Part shown: positions 9,674 to 18,464 of the stretch, piece by piece
How positions within the stretch are numbered: position 1 is the first letter of the stretch
How the letters are laid out: every line of letters starts with the position of its first letter
DNA from: Brachybacterium squillarum M-6-3
Lineage (GTDB): Bacteria > Actinomycetota > Actinomycetes > Actinomycetales > Dermabacteraceae
NCBI RefSeq assembly: GCF_000225825.1
Contig: NZ_AGBX01000006.1
Coordinates: 326,378 to 390,377, forward strand
Direction of reading: 5' to 3'
DNA: 64,000 nt
The notes under the pieces: model-generated
Database searches by the model: none
What the model was told of the DNA's origin: nothing
Seen by the model: the letters and a program-made list of their open reading frames with translations, nothing else
Program-made: the position numbers and the translations under genes

Positions 9674-9752
9674 CTGTCCATCTGCTGGAATCAGGAAGCA
9701 CGTGGGGCGCACTATGCGACTCACCTGCCGCTCAGCTCCACCACCTGGACAG
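9674..9752. repeat. 79-bp palindrome, element 3 (degenerate)
   Basis: It begins CTGTCCATCTGCTGGA and ends with CACCTGGACAG, again exactly 79 bp. Pairing around base 40 is 25 of 39 positions: perfect for the outer seven, weaker in the middle, and strong in an inner stem (GCACGTGGGGCGCA against TGCGACTCACCTGC). It lies between the convergent histidine kinase and lipoprotein genes. It appears to be the most decayed copy of the family. Confidence 0.7.
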
Positions 9753-9804
9753 GGGAGTGCGGGGCCGGGTCACGCTTCGGTGGTCCGATCCCGTCCCCCA
9801 GCCG

Positions 9805-10368
9805 TCACGAGACCTCGCCGCGTCGGATCCGGACGTCCGACGGGGACTCCGCTCCCACCTCGTCGATCCCCACCTCGGCGACCACGAGGGTGATCTCCGG
9901 CGCCTCGCAGAGGTGCGAGCTCTCCGGCGTGGGGTCGTAGTGATCGACGATGACCTCCCCGGGCTCTCCGGCGACGAAGCGGACGGCTCGATCGCAGGCA
10001 TCGAACACCTCGACCGCGAGGACCGACTGCTCGAGATCGACCGTCGAGAGGTCCGCGGCGGCCGCCTCCGTCTGCTCGGCATCGAGCGCGGTCTCCGCCC
10101 AGTCCTCGAACTCCTCGAGGCTGAGCAGGGTGAGGGGGACGCCGTCCGTGGTCTGCTCCGTGCTCCCGCCGATGACGGTCTCCAGACGGGTGGCTCCGAT
10201 CACCTCGGCGGCCGCCGTGGTCGGTGCGGAGGCGGGCTCGGGGAGGCAGGAGGCGAGAAGCACCGCCGCGACCAGCACGGGTCCCGCGGGCAGGAGCCCG
10301 CGCCGGTGGGTGACGGCCCGTGCGTGGGATGACTGCCGCGCGGGGGACGGCTGCCTTTCTCCGCACAT
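9805..10368 (-). CDS. putative lipoprotein of unknown function
   Basis: 187 residues starting ATG at 10368 with a good GGAGGTG site. The signal peptide ends in a lipobox, AVLLASC (Cys about 41), followed by a short Ala/Thr-rich linker. The mature part is acidic and includes [12 protein letters not shown], and [20 protein letters not shown] followed by a beta-rich C-terminus; a Cys in the DACDR segment and one in SHLCEAP could form a disulfide. No family recognised. It is monocistronic and converges on the histidine kinase operon. Confidence 0.7.
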   Translation of the reverse strand: MCGERQPSPARQSSHARAVTHRRGLLPAGPVLVAAVLLASCLPEPASAPTTAAAEVIGATRLETVIGGSTEQTTDGVPLTLLSLEEFEDWAETALDAEQTEAAAADLSTVDLEQSVLAVEVFDACDRAVRFVAGEPGEVIVDHYDPTPESSHLCEAPEITLVVAEVGIDEVGAESPSDVRIRRGEVS

Positions 10369-10528
10369 GCGACACCTCCGTCGGATCGGTCCCCGCCTCG
10401 GTCGAGCGTCCGGGACGGGTCCCCGCGCGGGCGGCGAGCGGGGCCGCGCGAGGCCTCCAGCCTATCGAGGGCCATGGTCCGGGCCCCAGGGCCCCGGTCA
10501 GGATGCCGGACGCCCGCCCCGTGGCCGA

Positions 10529-10534
10529 TACGAT
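10529..10534 (+). promoter_or_regulatory. candidate -10 of thrS
   Basis: TACGAT lies about 58 bases before the thrS GTG. The short leader leaves no room for a T-box. The -35 is not clear. Confidence 0.4.
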
Positions 10535-10591
10535 CGGGGGCGGAGCCGGCATCGTCGGCCGGCTCGCACCGCACACCAAGGAGCACACCCC

Positions 10592-12601
10592 GTGGCAGAC
10601 CCCGCGCAGATCGACATCACCCTCGACGGATCCCCTCAGGTGGCCGCCGCCGGGACCACCGGCACCCAGCTGTTCGAGGGACAGCCCACCATCGTCGCCC
10701 TCCGGGTCGACGGCGAGCTGCGCGACCTGGACACCACCCTCACCACCGGCCAGCAGGTCGAGGGCGTGGACATCTCCAGCGAGGACGGCCTGGCCATCCT
10801 CCGCCACAGCGCCGCCCACGTGCTCGCCCAGGCCGTGCAGAAAACGAACCCCGAGGCGAAGCTCGGCATCGGCCCCCCGATCACCGACGGCTTCTACTAC
10901 GACTTCGACGTCGCCGAGCCCTTCACCCCCGAGTCCCTCAAGGCGCTCGAGAAGGAGATGGGCCGCATCATCAAGCAGGGCCAGCGTTTCGTGCGCCGTG
11001 AGGTCAGCGACGACGAGGCCCGCGCCGAGGAGGCCGGCGAGCCCTACAAGCTCGAGCTGATCGGTCTGAAGTCCACCGCCGACGACGCCGCCGAGGGCGC
11101 GAGCGTCGAGGTGGGCGCCGGGGGCCTGACCATGTACGACAACGTCGACCGGCGCGGCGAGGTGGTCTGGACCGACCTCTGCCGCGGCCCCCACCTGCCC
11201 TCCACCAAGCTCATCGGCACCGGCGTGGCGCTGACCCGCTCGGCCGCCGCCTACTGGCGCGGCAGCGAGAAGAACCCGATGCTGCAGCGCGTCTACGGCA
11301 CCGCCTGGCCCTCCAAGGAGGAGCTGCGCGCGCACCAGGAGCGCGTCGCCGAGGCCGAGCGCCGCGACCACCGACGCCTGGGCAGCGAGCTGGACCTGTT
11401 CTCCTTCCCCGAGGAGATCGGCTCCGGGCTGCCCGTGTTCCACCCCAAGGGCGCGATGATCCGGATGGAGATGGAGGACTACTCGCGGCGGCGCCATGTC
11501 GACAGCGGCTACTCCTTCGTCTCCACTCCGCACATCACCAAGAAGAACCTCTTCGAGACCTCCCGCCACCTGGAGTGGTACGCGGAGGGCATGTACCCGC
11601 CCATGCACATAGACGAGGAGGTCGACGCCGAGGGCAACGTCACCAAGCAGGGCCAGGACTACTACCTCAAGCCCATGAACTGCCCGATGCACAACCTCGT
11701 CTATCGCTCCCGCGGCCGCTCCTACCGCGAGCTGCCGCTGCGGCTGTTCGAGTTCGGCAGCGTCTACCGCTACGAGAAATCCGGCGTGGTCCACGGCCTG
11801 ACCCGCGCCCGCGGCTTCACCCAGGACGACGCCCACATCTACACCACCCGCGAGCAGATGAAGGAGGAGCTCTCCAGCCTGCTCGGCTTCGTCCTGGACC
11901 TGCTGCGTGACTACGGCCTGGACGACTTCTACCTGGAGCTGTCCACCCGCGACCCCGAGAAGTCCGTGGGCGACGACTCCACCTGGGAGGAGGCCACCCG
12001 CACCCTGGAGGAGGTCGCCAGCGCCTCCGGGCTGGAGCTGGTGCCCGACCCGGGCGGCGCCGCCTTCTACGGCCCGAAGATCTCCGTGCAGGCCAAGGAC
12101 GCCATCGGCCGCACCTGGCAGCTGTCCACCATCCAGCTCGACTTCTTCGAGCCGGAGCTGTTCGAGCTGGAGTACACCGCCCCCGACGGCTCCCGGCAGC
12201 GCCCGGTGATGATCCACCGCGCCCTGTTCGGCTCCATCGAGCGCTTCTTCGGCGTGCTGCTGGAGCACTACGCCGGGGCGTTCCCGGTGTGGCTGTCCCC
12301 GGTGCAGGTGGTCGGCATCCCGGTGGCGGGGGAGTACACCCCCTACCTGGAGGAGGTCGCCGCGAAGCTCCGCGCCCACGGCGTGCGGGTCGAGGTCGAC
12401 GCCTCCGACGACCGGATGCAGAAGAAGATCCGCACCCACACCAAGGAGAAGGTTCCCTACCTGCTCATCGCCGGCGGCGAGGACCAGGACAAGGGCGCGG
12501 TCTCCTTCCGGATGCGCGATGGCAGCCAGGACAACGGCATCCCCGTGGACGAGGCCGTCGAGCGCATCGTCACCGCGATCCGCGAGAAGGCGCAGGTGTG
12601 A
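10592..12601 (+). CDS. thrS: threonyl-tRNA synthetase
   Basis: ThrRS charges tRNA-Thr. The 669-residue protein has an N-terminal TGS domain, the editing domain with [11 protein letters not shown] and the HGPITDG-like segment [13 protein letters not shown], class II core motifs (motif 2 around [13 protein letters not shown] and [11 protein letters not shown]; zinc-site region NCPMHN) and a C-terminal anticodon-binding domain. The GTG at 10592 is chosen because AAGGAG lies eight bases upstream and the protein then has normal length; the frame stays open far upstream without homology. Its stop overlaps the next start (GTGA). Confidence 0.97.
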   Translation: MADPAQIDITLDGSPQVAAAGTTGTQLFEGQPTIVALRVDGELRDLDTTLTTGQQVEGVDISSEDGLAILRHSAAHVLAQAVQKTNPEAKLGIGPPITDGFYYDFDVAEPFTPESLKALEKEMGRIIKQGQRFVRREVSDDEARAEEAGEPYKLELIGLKSTADDAAEGASVEVGAGGLTMYDNVDRRGEVVWTDLCRGPHLPSTKLIGTGVALTRSAAAYWRGSEKNPMLQRVYGTAWPSKEELRAHQERVAEAERRDHRRLGSELDLFSFPEEIGSGLPVFHPKGAMIRMEMEDYSRRRHVDSGYSFVSTPHITKKNLFETSRHLEWYAEGMYPPMHIDEEVDAEGNVTKQGQDYYLKPMNCPMHNLVYRSRGRSYRELPLRLFEFGSVYRYEKSGVVHGLTRARGFTQDDAHIYTTREQMKEELSSLLGFVLDLLRDYGLDDFYLELSTRDPEKSVGDDSTWEEATRTLEEVASASGLELVPDPGGAAFYGPKISVQAKDAIGRTWQLSTIQLDFFEPELFELEYTAPDGSRQRPVMIHRALFGSIERFFGVLLEHYAGAFPVWLSPVQVVGIPVAGEYTPYLEEVAAKLRAHGVRVEVDASDDRMQKKIRTHTKEKVPYLLIAGGEDQDKGAVSFRMRDGSQDNGIPVDEAVERIVTAIREKAQV

Positions 12602-13233
12602 GCGAGCAGCCCGGCACCGGGCAGGCCGCGGGGTCCGGGGCGGAGAGCGCTCCGCCCGAGCGGGTGGACCCCGCGGCCTTCCCGGGCGAGCCCGACGGGA
12701 TGCAGCGCCTGTGGACGCCGCACCGGATGGCGTACATCGGCGGGCAGAACAAGCCCACCGACCCGGACGACGGGGAGCAGTGCCCCTTCTGCGCCGGCCC
12801 GCGCCGCGACGACGAGGACGCCCTCATCGTCCACCGCGGCGAGGTCGCCTACGTGATCCTGAACCTGTACCCGTACAACACGGGCCACCTGATGGTCTGC
12901 CCCTACCGCCACGTCGCGGACTACACCGAGCTGACGGGCGCCGAGGTGGCCGAGGTGGCGGAGCTGACCCGCACCGCGATGCGGGTGGTGCGGGCCGTCT
13001 CGAACCCCGCCGGCTTCAACCTGGGCATGAACCAGGGCGAGGTGGCCGGCGCCGGGATCTCCCACCACCTGCACCAACACGTGGTACCGCGCTGGATGGG
13101 CGATGCGAACTTCCTGCCCATCGTCGGCCGCACCAAGGCCCTGCCGCTGCTGCTCGCCGACACCCGCGCGCAGTACGCCGCGGCCTGGCCCGCGGAGGCG
13201 CAAGGGACCGGGACGACCGACGCACTAGCATGA
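12598..13233 (+). CDS. HIT-domain nucleotide hydrolase/phosphorylase-like protein
   Basis: 211 residues. The HIT signature is [11 protein letters not shown] (His-x-His-x-His), preceded by [20 protein letters not shown] near residue 60 resembles the zinc-binding cysteines of the mycobacterial Rv2613c-type Ap4A phosphorylase group. The GTG start overlaps the thrS stop, and thrS-HIT adjacency is conserved in actinobacteria. The activity is probably on dinucleoside polyphosphates, but that is by family only. Confidence 0.88.
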   Translation: MSEQPGTGQAAGSGAESAPPERVDPAAFPGEPDGMQRLWTPHRMAYIGGQNKPTDPDDGEQCPFCAGPRRDDEDALIVHRGEVAYVILNLYPYNTGHLMVCPYRHVADYTELTGAEVAEVAELTRTAMRVVRAVSNPAGFNLGMNQGEVAGAGISHHLHQHVVPRWMGDANFLPIVGRTKALPLLLADTRAQYAAAWPAEAQGTGTTDALA

Positions 13234-13291
13234 CCGGCAGCGGCGCCGCGCCCGGGGGAGGGGCGGCGCGCGGACGCGGGAGGAGCGCCCC

Positions 13292-14620
13292 ATGACGAAC
13301 CCGGCAGCGGGACCCGGCGGGCCGCGGGCCATCCCGGCCCCGACGGGGTACGGCTACGACGTGCCGCGCACCGACCCGCGCGCCCCCGGCTCCGTGGGTG
13401 CGCCCACCCCGCCGCGGGCCCGGCCGCGCCGCCGCTGGGTGCAGCGGCTGTTCTGGATCCTGTCGCTGGCCTCCCTCGCGCTGGCCGCGGTGCTGCTGGT
13501 GATCTTCGTGTTCCGCCCGATGGGCATGGGCACCTCGCTGGTGGCGTTCACGGCGGCGCTGGTGCCCGTCGCGATCGTGTTCACCGCGATCTGGTGGCTG
13601 GACCGCTACACCCCGCAGCCGCGCATCACCCTGGTCTACGCCTTCGTCTGGGGCGCGGCCGGCTCGGTGGCGCTGACCTTCCTGCTGGGCGGACTGTTCG
13701 TGGCCTGGATCGCCCCGGCGGAGGACCCGGGCGAGCTGGTGATGAACTTCCTCAACGTCACCATCCAGGCGCCCGTGGTCGAGGAGTCGATGAAGGCGCT
13801 GGGCCTGGTGGGCCTGCTGATCTGGGGGCGGCGCTTCCTCGCCGGGCCGATCGACGGGGTGGTCTACGCGGCGCTGATCGCCGGCGGCTTCGCCTTCACC
13901 GAGAACATCCTCTACTTCGCGCGGTCCTTCCACGAGTACCAGGCGGCCGGGGAGGTCGCCGTGTTCTGGCAGACCTTCCTGCTGCGCGGCCTGCTCTCGC
14001 CCTTCGCGCACGTCTCCTTCACGGCGCTGGTCGGCCTGGGCCTCGGCATCGCCGCCGAGCGGCGCTCGCTGATGCTCTCCTTCGGGCTGGGCCTCGGCGG
14101 GCTCGGTCTGGGTATGGGCCTGCACGCCCTGTGGAACGGCTCCTCCTTCTTCCTGCCGGCCGACCCGGAGGCCCCGATGGCGGCCTTCCTGCGCTACTAC
14201 GCCACCGTGCAGGTGCCGATCTTCCTGCTGCTGGTGGGGATCGTGCTGACCCTGCGGCTGCGGGAGACGCGGATCCTGCGCCGCCAGCTCTCCGACTACG
14301 GCCGCGCCGGCTGGTTCTCCCCGGCGGAGGTCGAGATGCTGGTCTCGATGCGTCGCCGCCGCCGCGCGGAGCGCTGGGCCGCCCGCCACGGCGCGGTGGC
14401 CCGGATGGGGATGCGCGACCTGATCCGCTCCGCGATCGCGCTGGGCATGGAGCGCCACAGCGCCCTGTACGGCCGACCCACCGAGCGCACCCGGCGCCGG
14501 GAGCCGGAGCTGCTGGAGCGGATCACCGCGGACCGCCGCCTGATCGGCGCCCTCACCGTGCCCGTGGTGCGCGCCGCGCCCCCGGTCGAGGTCCCGGCAC
14601 CGAGCGTCCAGCCCGTATGA
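13292..14620 (+). CDS. PrsW-family intramembrane metalloprotease
   Basis: 442 residues with about eight membrane helices between residues 50 and 330 and a basic, Arg-rich cytoplasmic tail. The family's active-site signatures are present: VVEESMKALG (the EE..K motif), GGFAFTENILYF (E-N) and LSPFAHVSFTALVGLGLG (His). PrsW relatives cleave membrane proteins, in Bacillus the anti-sigma factor RsiW; the substrate here is unknown. It starts ATG at 13292 behind GGGAGGAG. The last codons contain the TATGAT that may serve as the yebC -10. Confidence 0.85.
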   Translation: MTNPAAGPGGPRAIPAPTGYGYDVPRTDPRAPGSVGAPTPPRARPRRRWVQRLFWILSLASLALAAVLLVIFVFRPMGMGTSLVAFTAALVPVAIVFTAIWWLDRYTPQPRITLVYAFVWGAAGSVALTFLLGGLFVAWIAPAEDPGELVMNFLNVTIQAPVVEESMKALGLVGLLIWGRRFLAGPIDGVVYAALIAGGFAFTENILYFARSFHEYQAAGEVAVFWQTFLLRGLLSPFAHVSFTALVGLGLGIAAERRSLMLSFGLGLGGLGLGMGLHALWNGSSFFLPADPEAPMAAFLRYYATVQVPIFLLLVGIVLTLRLRETRILRRQLSDYGRAGWFSPAEVEMLVSMRRRRRAERWAARHGAVARMGMRDLIRSAIALGMERHSALYGRPTERTRRREPELLERITADRRLIGALTVPVVRAAPPVEVPAPSVQPV

Positions 14621-14621
14621 T
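14616..14621 (+). promoter_or_regulatory. candidate -10 of yebC inside the end of the PrsW gene
   Basis: TATGAT overlaps the PrsW stop codon 42 bases before the yebC ATG. The -35 is weak. Confidence 0.35.
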
Positions 14622-14662
14622 GGGGCGGCAATCCGCGACCTGACCGAGCCGGGAGGAGACCC

Positions 14663-15421
14663 ATGTCCGGGCATTCCAAGTGGGCGACCACGAAGCACAA
14701 GAAGGCCGCCATCGATGCCAAGCGCGGCAAGCTGTTCGCCAAGCTGATCAAGAACATCGAGGTGGCCGCGCGCGTGGGCGGTCCCGACCCGGCCGGCAAC
14801 CCCACCCTCTTCGACGCCATCCAGAAGGCGAAGAAGTCCTCGGTGCCCAACGACAACATCGACCGCGCCGTCAAGCGCGGCGGCGGCCTGGACGGCGGCG
14901 GCGTCGACTACCAGACCCTGATGTACGAGGGCTACGCCCCCGGCGGCGTCGCGCTGCTGGTCGAGTGCCTCACCGACAACAAGAACCGCGCCGTCTCCGA
15001 GGTGCGCCTGGCCTTCACCCGCTCCGGCGGCAACATGGCCGACTCCGGCTCGGTGTCCTACATGTTCAACCGCAAGGGCGTGGTGACCCTGCCCGCCGAG
15101 GGCAACACCGAGGACGAGCTGCTCGAGGTGGTGCTCGACGCCGGCGCCGAGGAGATCTCCGAGGAGGGCGACACCTTCGAGATCATCTCGGAGGCCGCCG
15201 ACGTGGTCGCCGTGCGCACCGCCCTGCAGGAGGCCGGGATCGACTACGACAGCGCCGAGGCGCAGTTCGTGCCGAACATCCGCACCGAGGTCGACCTCGA
15301 CGGCGCCCGCAAGGTGCTGCGCCTGATCGACGCCCTCGAGGACAGCGACGACGTGCAGAACGTCTACTCCAACCTCGACATCCCCGCCGACGTCGCCGCG
15401 CAGCTCGACGACGAGGAGTGA
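14663..15421 (+). CDS. yebC: YebC/PmpR-family protein (TACO1-like)
   Basis: 252 residues, ATG behind GGGAGGAG. The family start [32 protein letters not shown] is present in full (residues 2-33), followed by the [28 protein letters not shown] region and [23 protein letters not shown]. The family has been described both as DNA-binding regulators and as translation factors acting on proline stretches. Immediately before ruvC, as in many bacteria. Confidence 0.95.
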   Translation: MSGHSKWATTKHKKAAIDAKRGKLFAKLIKNIEVAARVGGPDPAGNPTLFDAIQKAKKSSVPNDNIDRAVKRGGGLDGGGVDYQTLMYEGYAPGGVALLVECLTDNKNRAVSEVRLAFTRSGGNMADSGSVSYMFNRKGVVTLPAEGNTEDELLEVVLDAGAEEISEEGDTFEIISEAADVVAVRTALQEAGIDYDSAEAQFVPNIRTEVDLDGARKVLRLIDALEDSDDVQNVYSNLDIPADVAAQLDDEE

Positions 15422-15434
15422 GGGGCCCGGCGCG

Positions 15435-16025
15435 ATGAGCCTCCGGGTGCTGGGCGTGGACCCCGGCCTCACCCGCTGCGGCATCGGCGTGCTCGATGCC
15501 GGCCGCGGCCGCGGCGCCACCCTGGTGGACGCCGGGGTGATCCGCTCCGCCCCCGATGACGGCATCGACCAGCGGCTGCTGTCGATCTCCCGCGGCCTCG
15601 AGGAGACCATCGAGCGCCACGCCCCCGACGTGGTCGCCGTGGAGCGCGTGTTCAGCCAGAACAACATCTCCACGGTGATGGGCACCGCCCAGGTCTCCGG
15701 CATCGCGATCCTGCTGGCCGCCCAGCGCGGCATCCGCATCGCCATGCACACCCCCTCCGAGGTGAAGGCCGCCGTCACCGGCAGCGGCCGCGCCGACAAG
15801 AAGCAGATCCAGACCACCCTGGTGCGGATCCTGCGGCTGGACGCCCCGCCGCAGCCCGCCGACGCCGCCGACGCCGTCGCGATCGCCCTCACCCAGCTCT
15901 GGCGCGGCCCCGGCCCCGTCCGCACCGACGCCACCGGCGGGGCCCGCACCAGCGCGCAGGCCGTCTGGGCCGAGGCGGAGCGCTCCGCGCGGCGCGCGCG
16001 GGAATCCTCCACCTCCCGCTTCTGA
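15435..16025 (+). CDS. ruvC: Holliday junction resolvase RuvC
   Basis: 196 residues. RuvC cuts Holliday junctions together with RuvAB. RNase H-fold acidic residues are visible: [15 protein letters not shown] (Asp in beta1), [11 protein letters not shown] (Glu) and the C-terminal [12 protein letters not shown] pair. The ATG lies 13 bases after the yebC stop. The C-terminal tail after about residue 165 is Ala/Arg-rich and dispensable-looking. Confidence 0.95.
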   Translation: MSLRVLGVDPGLTRCGIGVLDAGRGRGATLVDAGVIRSAPDDGIDQRLLSISRGLEETIERHAPDVVAVERVFSQNNISTVMGTAQVSGIAILLAAQRGIRIAMHTPSEVKAAVTGSGRADKKQIQTTLVRILRLDAPPQPADAADAVAIALTQLWRGPGPVRTDATGGARTSAQAVWAEAERSARRARESSTSRF

Positions 16026-16045
16026 TCGAACAGATGTTCTAGGGT
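16026..16045 (+). promoter_or_regulatory. LexA (SOS) box and -10 of ruvAB
   Basis: TCGAACAGATGTTCTA at 16026-16041 matches the Gram-positive/actinobacterial LexA consensus TCGAACnnnnGTTCGA with one mismatch at the right end. It overlaps a TAGGGT -10 at 16040-16045 that ends six bases before the ruvA GTG. LexA bound here would cover the core promoter. ruvC lies upstream of the box. Confidence 0.75.
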
Positions 16046-16051
16046 GTCCGC

Positions 16052-16663
16052 GTGATCGCCACCCTCACCGGAACCGTCTCCTCCCTCGGGCTCGACTCCC
16101 TCGTGCTCGACGTGCGCGGCGTCGGCTACCTCGTCCGCACCACCCCCGCCGCGCTGGCCCACACCCGCCACGGCGCCGAGCTGACCCTGCACACCGAGCT
16201 GGTGGTGCGGGAGGACTCGATGACCCTGTTCGGCTTCCCCGCGCCCGCCGAGGCGGAGGCCTTCCGGGTGGTGCAGTCCGTCAGCGGCATCGGGCCGCGG
16301 CTCGCGCTGTCGGTGCTGGCCGTGCTCTCCCCGGAGGACCTCGCCCGCGCGGTCGCCGCGCAGGACACCAAGGCCATCACCAAGGTCCCCGGCATCGGCC
16401 CGAAGGTCGCCGGCCGGATGATGCTGGAGCTCGGCGGGAAGCTCGCCCCGCCCGCCGATGCCGCCCCGGCCGCCGGGCAGGCCGCCCCTGCCGCCCCCGT
16501 CGACGCCGCCACCGCGCAGGTCGTCGAGGCCCTCGTCGGCCTCGGCTGGCCCGAGAAGGCCTCCGCGACCGCCGTCGAGGAGACCGCTGCCGAGCTCGGC
16601 GGTGCCCCCGAGGCCGGGGAGCTGCTGCGCGGCTCGCTGCGCCGCCTGGGCGGTGCCCGATGA
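16052..16663 (+). CDS. ruvA: Holliday junction branch migration protein RuvA
   Basis: 203 residues. RuvA binds four-way junctions and loads RuvB. Domain I starts [12 protein letters not shown]; the two helix-hairpin-helix motifs are [14 protein letters not shown] and [17 protein letters not shown]; an Ala/Pro linker leads to the domain III RuvB-binding segment ([18 protein letters not shown]). GTG start, probably leaderless and SOS-controlled from the box just upstream. Its stop overlaps the ruvB start. Confidence 0.95.
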   Translation: MIATLTGTVSSLGLDSLVLDVRGVGYLVRTTPAALAHTRHGAELTLHTELVVREDSMTLFGFPAPAEAEAFRVVQSVSGIGPRLALSVLAVLSPEDLARAVAAQDTKAITKVPGIGPKVAGRMMLELGGKLAPPADAAPAAGQAAPAAPVDAATAQVVEALVGLGWPEKASATAVEETAAELGGAPEAGELLRGSLRRLGGAR

Positions 16664-17757
16664 GGCTCGGCGAGCACGAGGGTTTCCCGGACGCGGACGG
16701 CGTCGACGCCACCGCCGAGGCGGAGGACCGCTCCCTGACCAGCGCCGAGTCCGGCGCCCTGGAGCGCGCCGCCGAGGCCGCGCTGCGCCCCAAGCGGCTG
16801 GAGGACTTCGTCGGCCAGGCCGTGGTGCGCGAGCAGCTCTCCCTGGTGCTGGACGCCGCCCGCGGCCGCGGCCGCCCGCCCGAGCACATGCTGCTCTCCG
16901 GCCCCCCGGGCCTCGGCAAGACCACCCTGGCGATGATCATCGCCGCCGAACTCGGCACGCCCCTGCGCATCACCTCCGGCCCGGCCGTGCAGCACGCCGG
17001 GGACCTCGCCGCGATCCTCTCCTCCCTCGAGGAGGGCGAGGTCATGTTCATCGACGAGATCCACCGCCTCGCCCGCCCCGTCGAGGAGATGCTCTACATC
17101 GCGATGGAGGACTTCCGGGTCGACGTGGTGGTCGGCAAGGGCGTCGGCGCCACCTCGATCCCGCTGGAGCTGCCGCCCTTCACCGTGGTCGGCGCGACCA
17201 CCCGCGCCGGGCTGCTGCCGGCGCCGCTGCGCGACCGCTTCGGCTTCGTCGGCCACCTGGACTACTACCGCCCCGAGGAGCTGGACCGGGTGGTGCGCCG
17301 CTCCGCCGGGCAGCTCGGCGTCGACATCGCCGGGGAGGCGGCCGCCGAGATCGCCTCCCGCTCCCGCGGCACCCCCCGCATCGCCAACCGGCTGCTGCGG
17401 CGGGTGCGGGACTGGGCCCAGGTGCGCGGCAGCGGCGCGCTGGACCTGCCCGCCGCCCGCGCCGCCCTCGAGGTCTACGAGGTCGACGCCCGCGGGCTGG
17501 ACCGGCTGGACCGGGCCGTGCTCTCCGCCCTGTGTACCCGCTTCGCCGGGGGACCGGTGGGGCTGTCCACCCTCGCCGTCGCGGTGGGGGAGGAGACCGA
17601 GACCGTGGAGACCATGGTCGAGCCCTACCTGGTGCGCGAGGGCTTCCTGCTGCGCACCCCCCGCGGCCGGGCCGCCGCCCCCGCCGCCTGGGCCCACCTG
17701 GGCCTGCCCGTCCCCGAGACCGGCCCCGAGCAGTCCCCGATGCTGGGACGCTTCTGA
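16660..17757 (+). CDS. ruvB: Holliday junction DNA helicase RuvB
   Basis: 365 residues. The AAA+ motor has Walker [12 protein letters not shown], Walker [10 protein letters not shown], sensor [10 protein letters not shown] and arginine finger region APLRDRFG, followed by a winged-helix end ([17 protein letters not shown]). There is an acidic N-terminal extension of about 40 residues before [12 protein letters not shown]. The ATG overlaps the ruvA stop (ATGA). Confidence 0.96.
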   Translation: MRLGEHEGFPDADGVDATAEAEDRSLTSAESGALERAAEAALRPKRLEDFVGQAVVREQLSLVLDAARGRGRPPEHMLLSGPPGLGKTTLAMIIAAELGTPLRITSGPAVQHAGDLAAILSSLEEGEVMFIDEIHRLARPVEEMLYIAMEDFRVDVVVGKGVGATSIPLELPPFTVVGATTRAGLLPAPLRDRFGFVGHLDYYRPEELDRVVRRSAGQLGVDIAGEAAAEIASRSRGTPRIANRLLRRVRDWAQVRGSGALDLPAARAALEVYEVDARGLDRLDRAVLSALCTRFAGGPVGLSTLAVAVGEETETVETMVEPYLVREGFLLRTPRGRAAAPAAWAHLGLPVPETGPEQSPMLGRF

Positions 17758-17903
17758 GCACTGCCCCTCCGCAGGCCCCGCGACGCCGCGCCGGAGCCCG
17801 CTCGCCGGTCCGCGGTTGACGTCGTGACCCGGGGTTCCGTGCAGCCCGGGTGAGGGTCGTCCCCTCCTGGACGCCCTGCCGGGGCGCGCGCGGGCACGGC
17901 GGG

Positions 17904-17909
17904 TAGAGT
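17904..17909 (+). promoter_or_regulatory. candidate -10 of the yajC-secDF transcript
   Basis: TAGAGT lies 113 bases before the yajC GTG, in the 265-bp gap after ruvB. The -35 is not evident. Nothing else is recognised in the gap. Confidence 0.35.
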
Positions 17910-18022
17910 GGTCCGGTCAGCCGTCCGCGGCAGGCTCCCGTGCGGCCGTATCGGCCCGGGCCTGCCCGTGGTGCCGCCCCGGCCGAGGAGCCGGGGCCGG
18001 CCCGTCCACCGAGAGGAACCCT

Positions 18023-18424
18023 GTGGAACTCCTGCCCCTGCTGCTCATCTTCGCCGTCCTGCTGCTGCCGATGCTGTTCATGTCCAACCGCCAGCGCAAG
18101 GCGCAGCGCGAGCAGCAGGAGCGCATCAGCCAGCTCGGCGTGGGCGACGAGGTCCGCACCCACTCCGGCTTCTACGGCCTGATCGTCGAGGAGTACGACG
18201 ACCTGGTCGTGCTCGAGTCCGAGGACGGCACCCAGTCCAAGTGGGCCCGCCAGGCCATCGCCATGAGCGTGGACCCCACCCCGGAGGAGGAGCTGGCCGA
18301 GGACGGCACCCCGGCCGCCCCCGGTGAGACCGTCGACAGCACCGCCACTCCCGCCGACGCCTCGGACGAGGTCCCCGGCGTCACCGCCCGCGACGAGGAC
18401 GCCGACGCGCGCCGCGAGCGCTGA
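18023..18424 (+). CDS. yajC: preprotein translocase subunit YajC
   Basis: 133 residues: one N-terminal membrane helix (LLPLLLIFAVLLLPMLFM), then the conserved cytoplasmic RKAQREQQERISQLGVGDEVRTHSGFYGLI segment (split over about residues 30-55), then an acidic variable tail. GTG start behind GAGAGGA. It is accessory to SecYEG and, as usual, directly upstream of secD. Confidence 0.92.
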   Translation: MELLPLLLIFAVLLLPMLFMSNRQRKAQREQQERISQLGVGDEVRTHSGFYGLIVEEYDDLVVLESEDGTQSKWARQAIAMSVDPTPEEELAEDGTPAAPGETVDSTATPADASDEVPGVTARDEDADARRER

Positions 18425-18464
18425 GCGCCCGCCTCCCCGCTTCCCCCGACAGGAACGCACCTCC

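Noticed and set aside
5376..9752. 79-bp elements as integron attC sites
   Set aside because: The ends do not carry the RYYYAAC/GTTRRRY core sites and there are no gene cassettes or integrase nearby.
10535..10591. Possible T-box riboswitch before thrS
   Set aside because: The leader between the candidate -10 and GTG is about 57 bases, too short, with no T-box core or specifier-like stem.
13016..16192. Very long minus-strand open frame (over 1000 codons) opposite PrsW, yebC and ruvC
   Set aside because: It is the reverse-strand shadow of high-GC genes with rare stops; composition is Gly/His/Arg/Val-rich and no domain is recognisable. The same holds for long antisense frames at 9770-12439, 21066-24956, 38643-41192 and 46740-47762.
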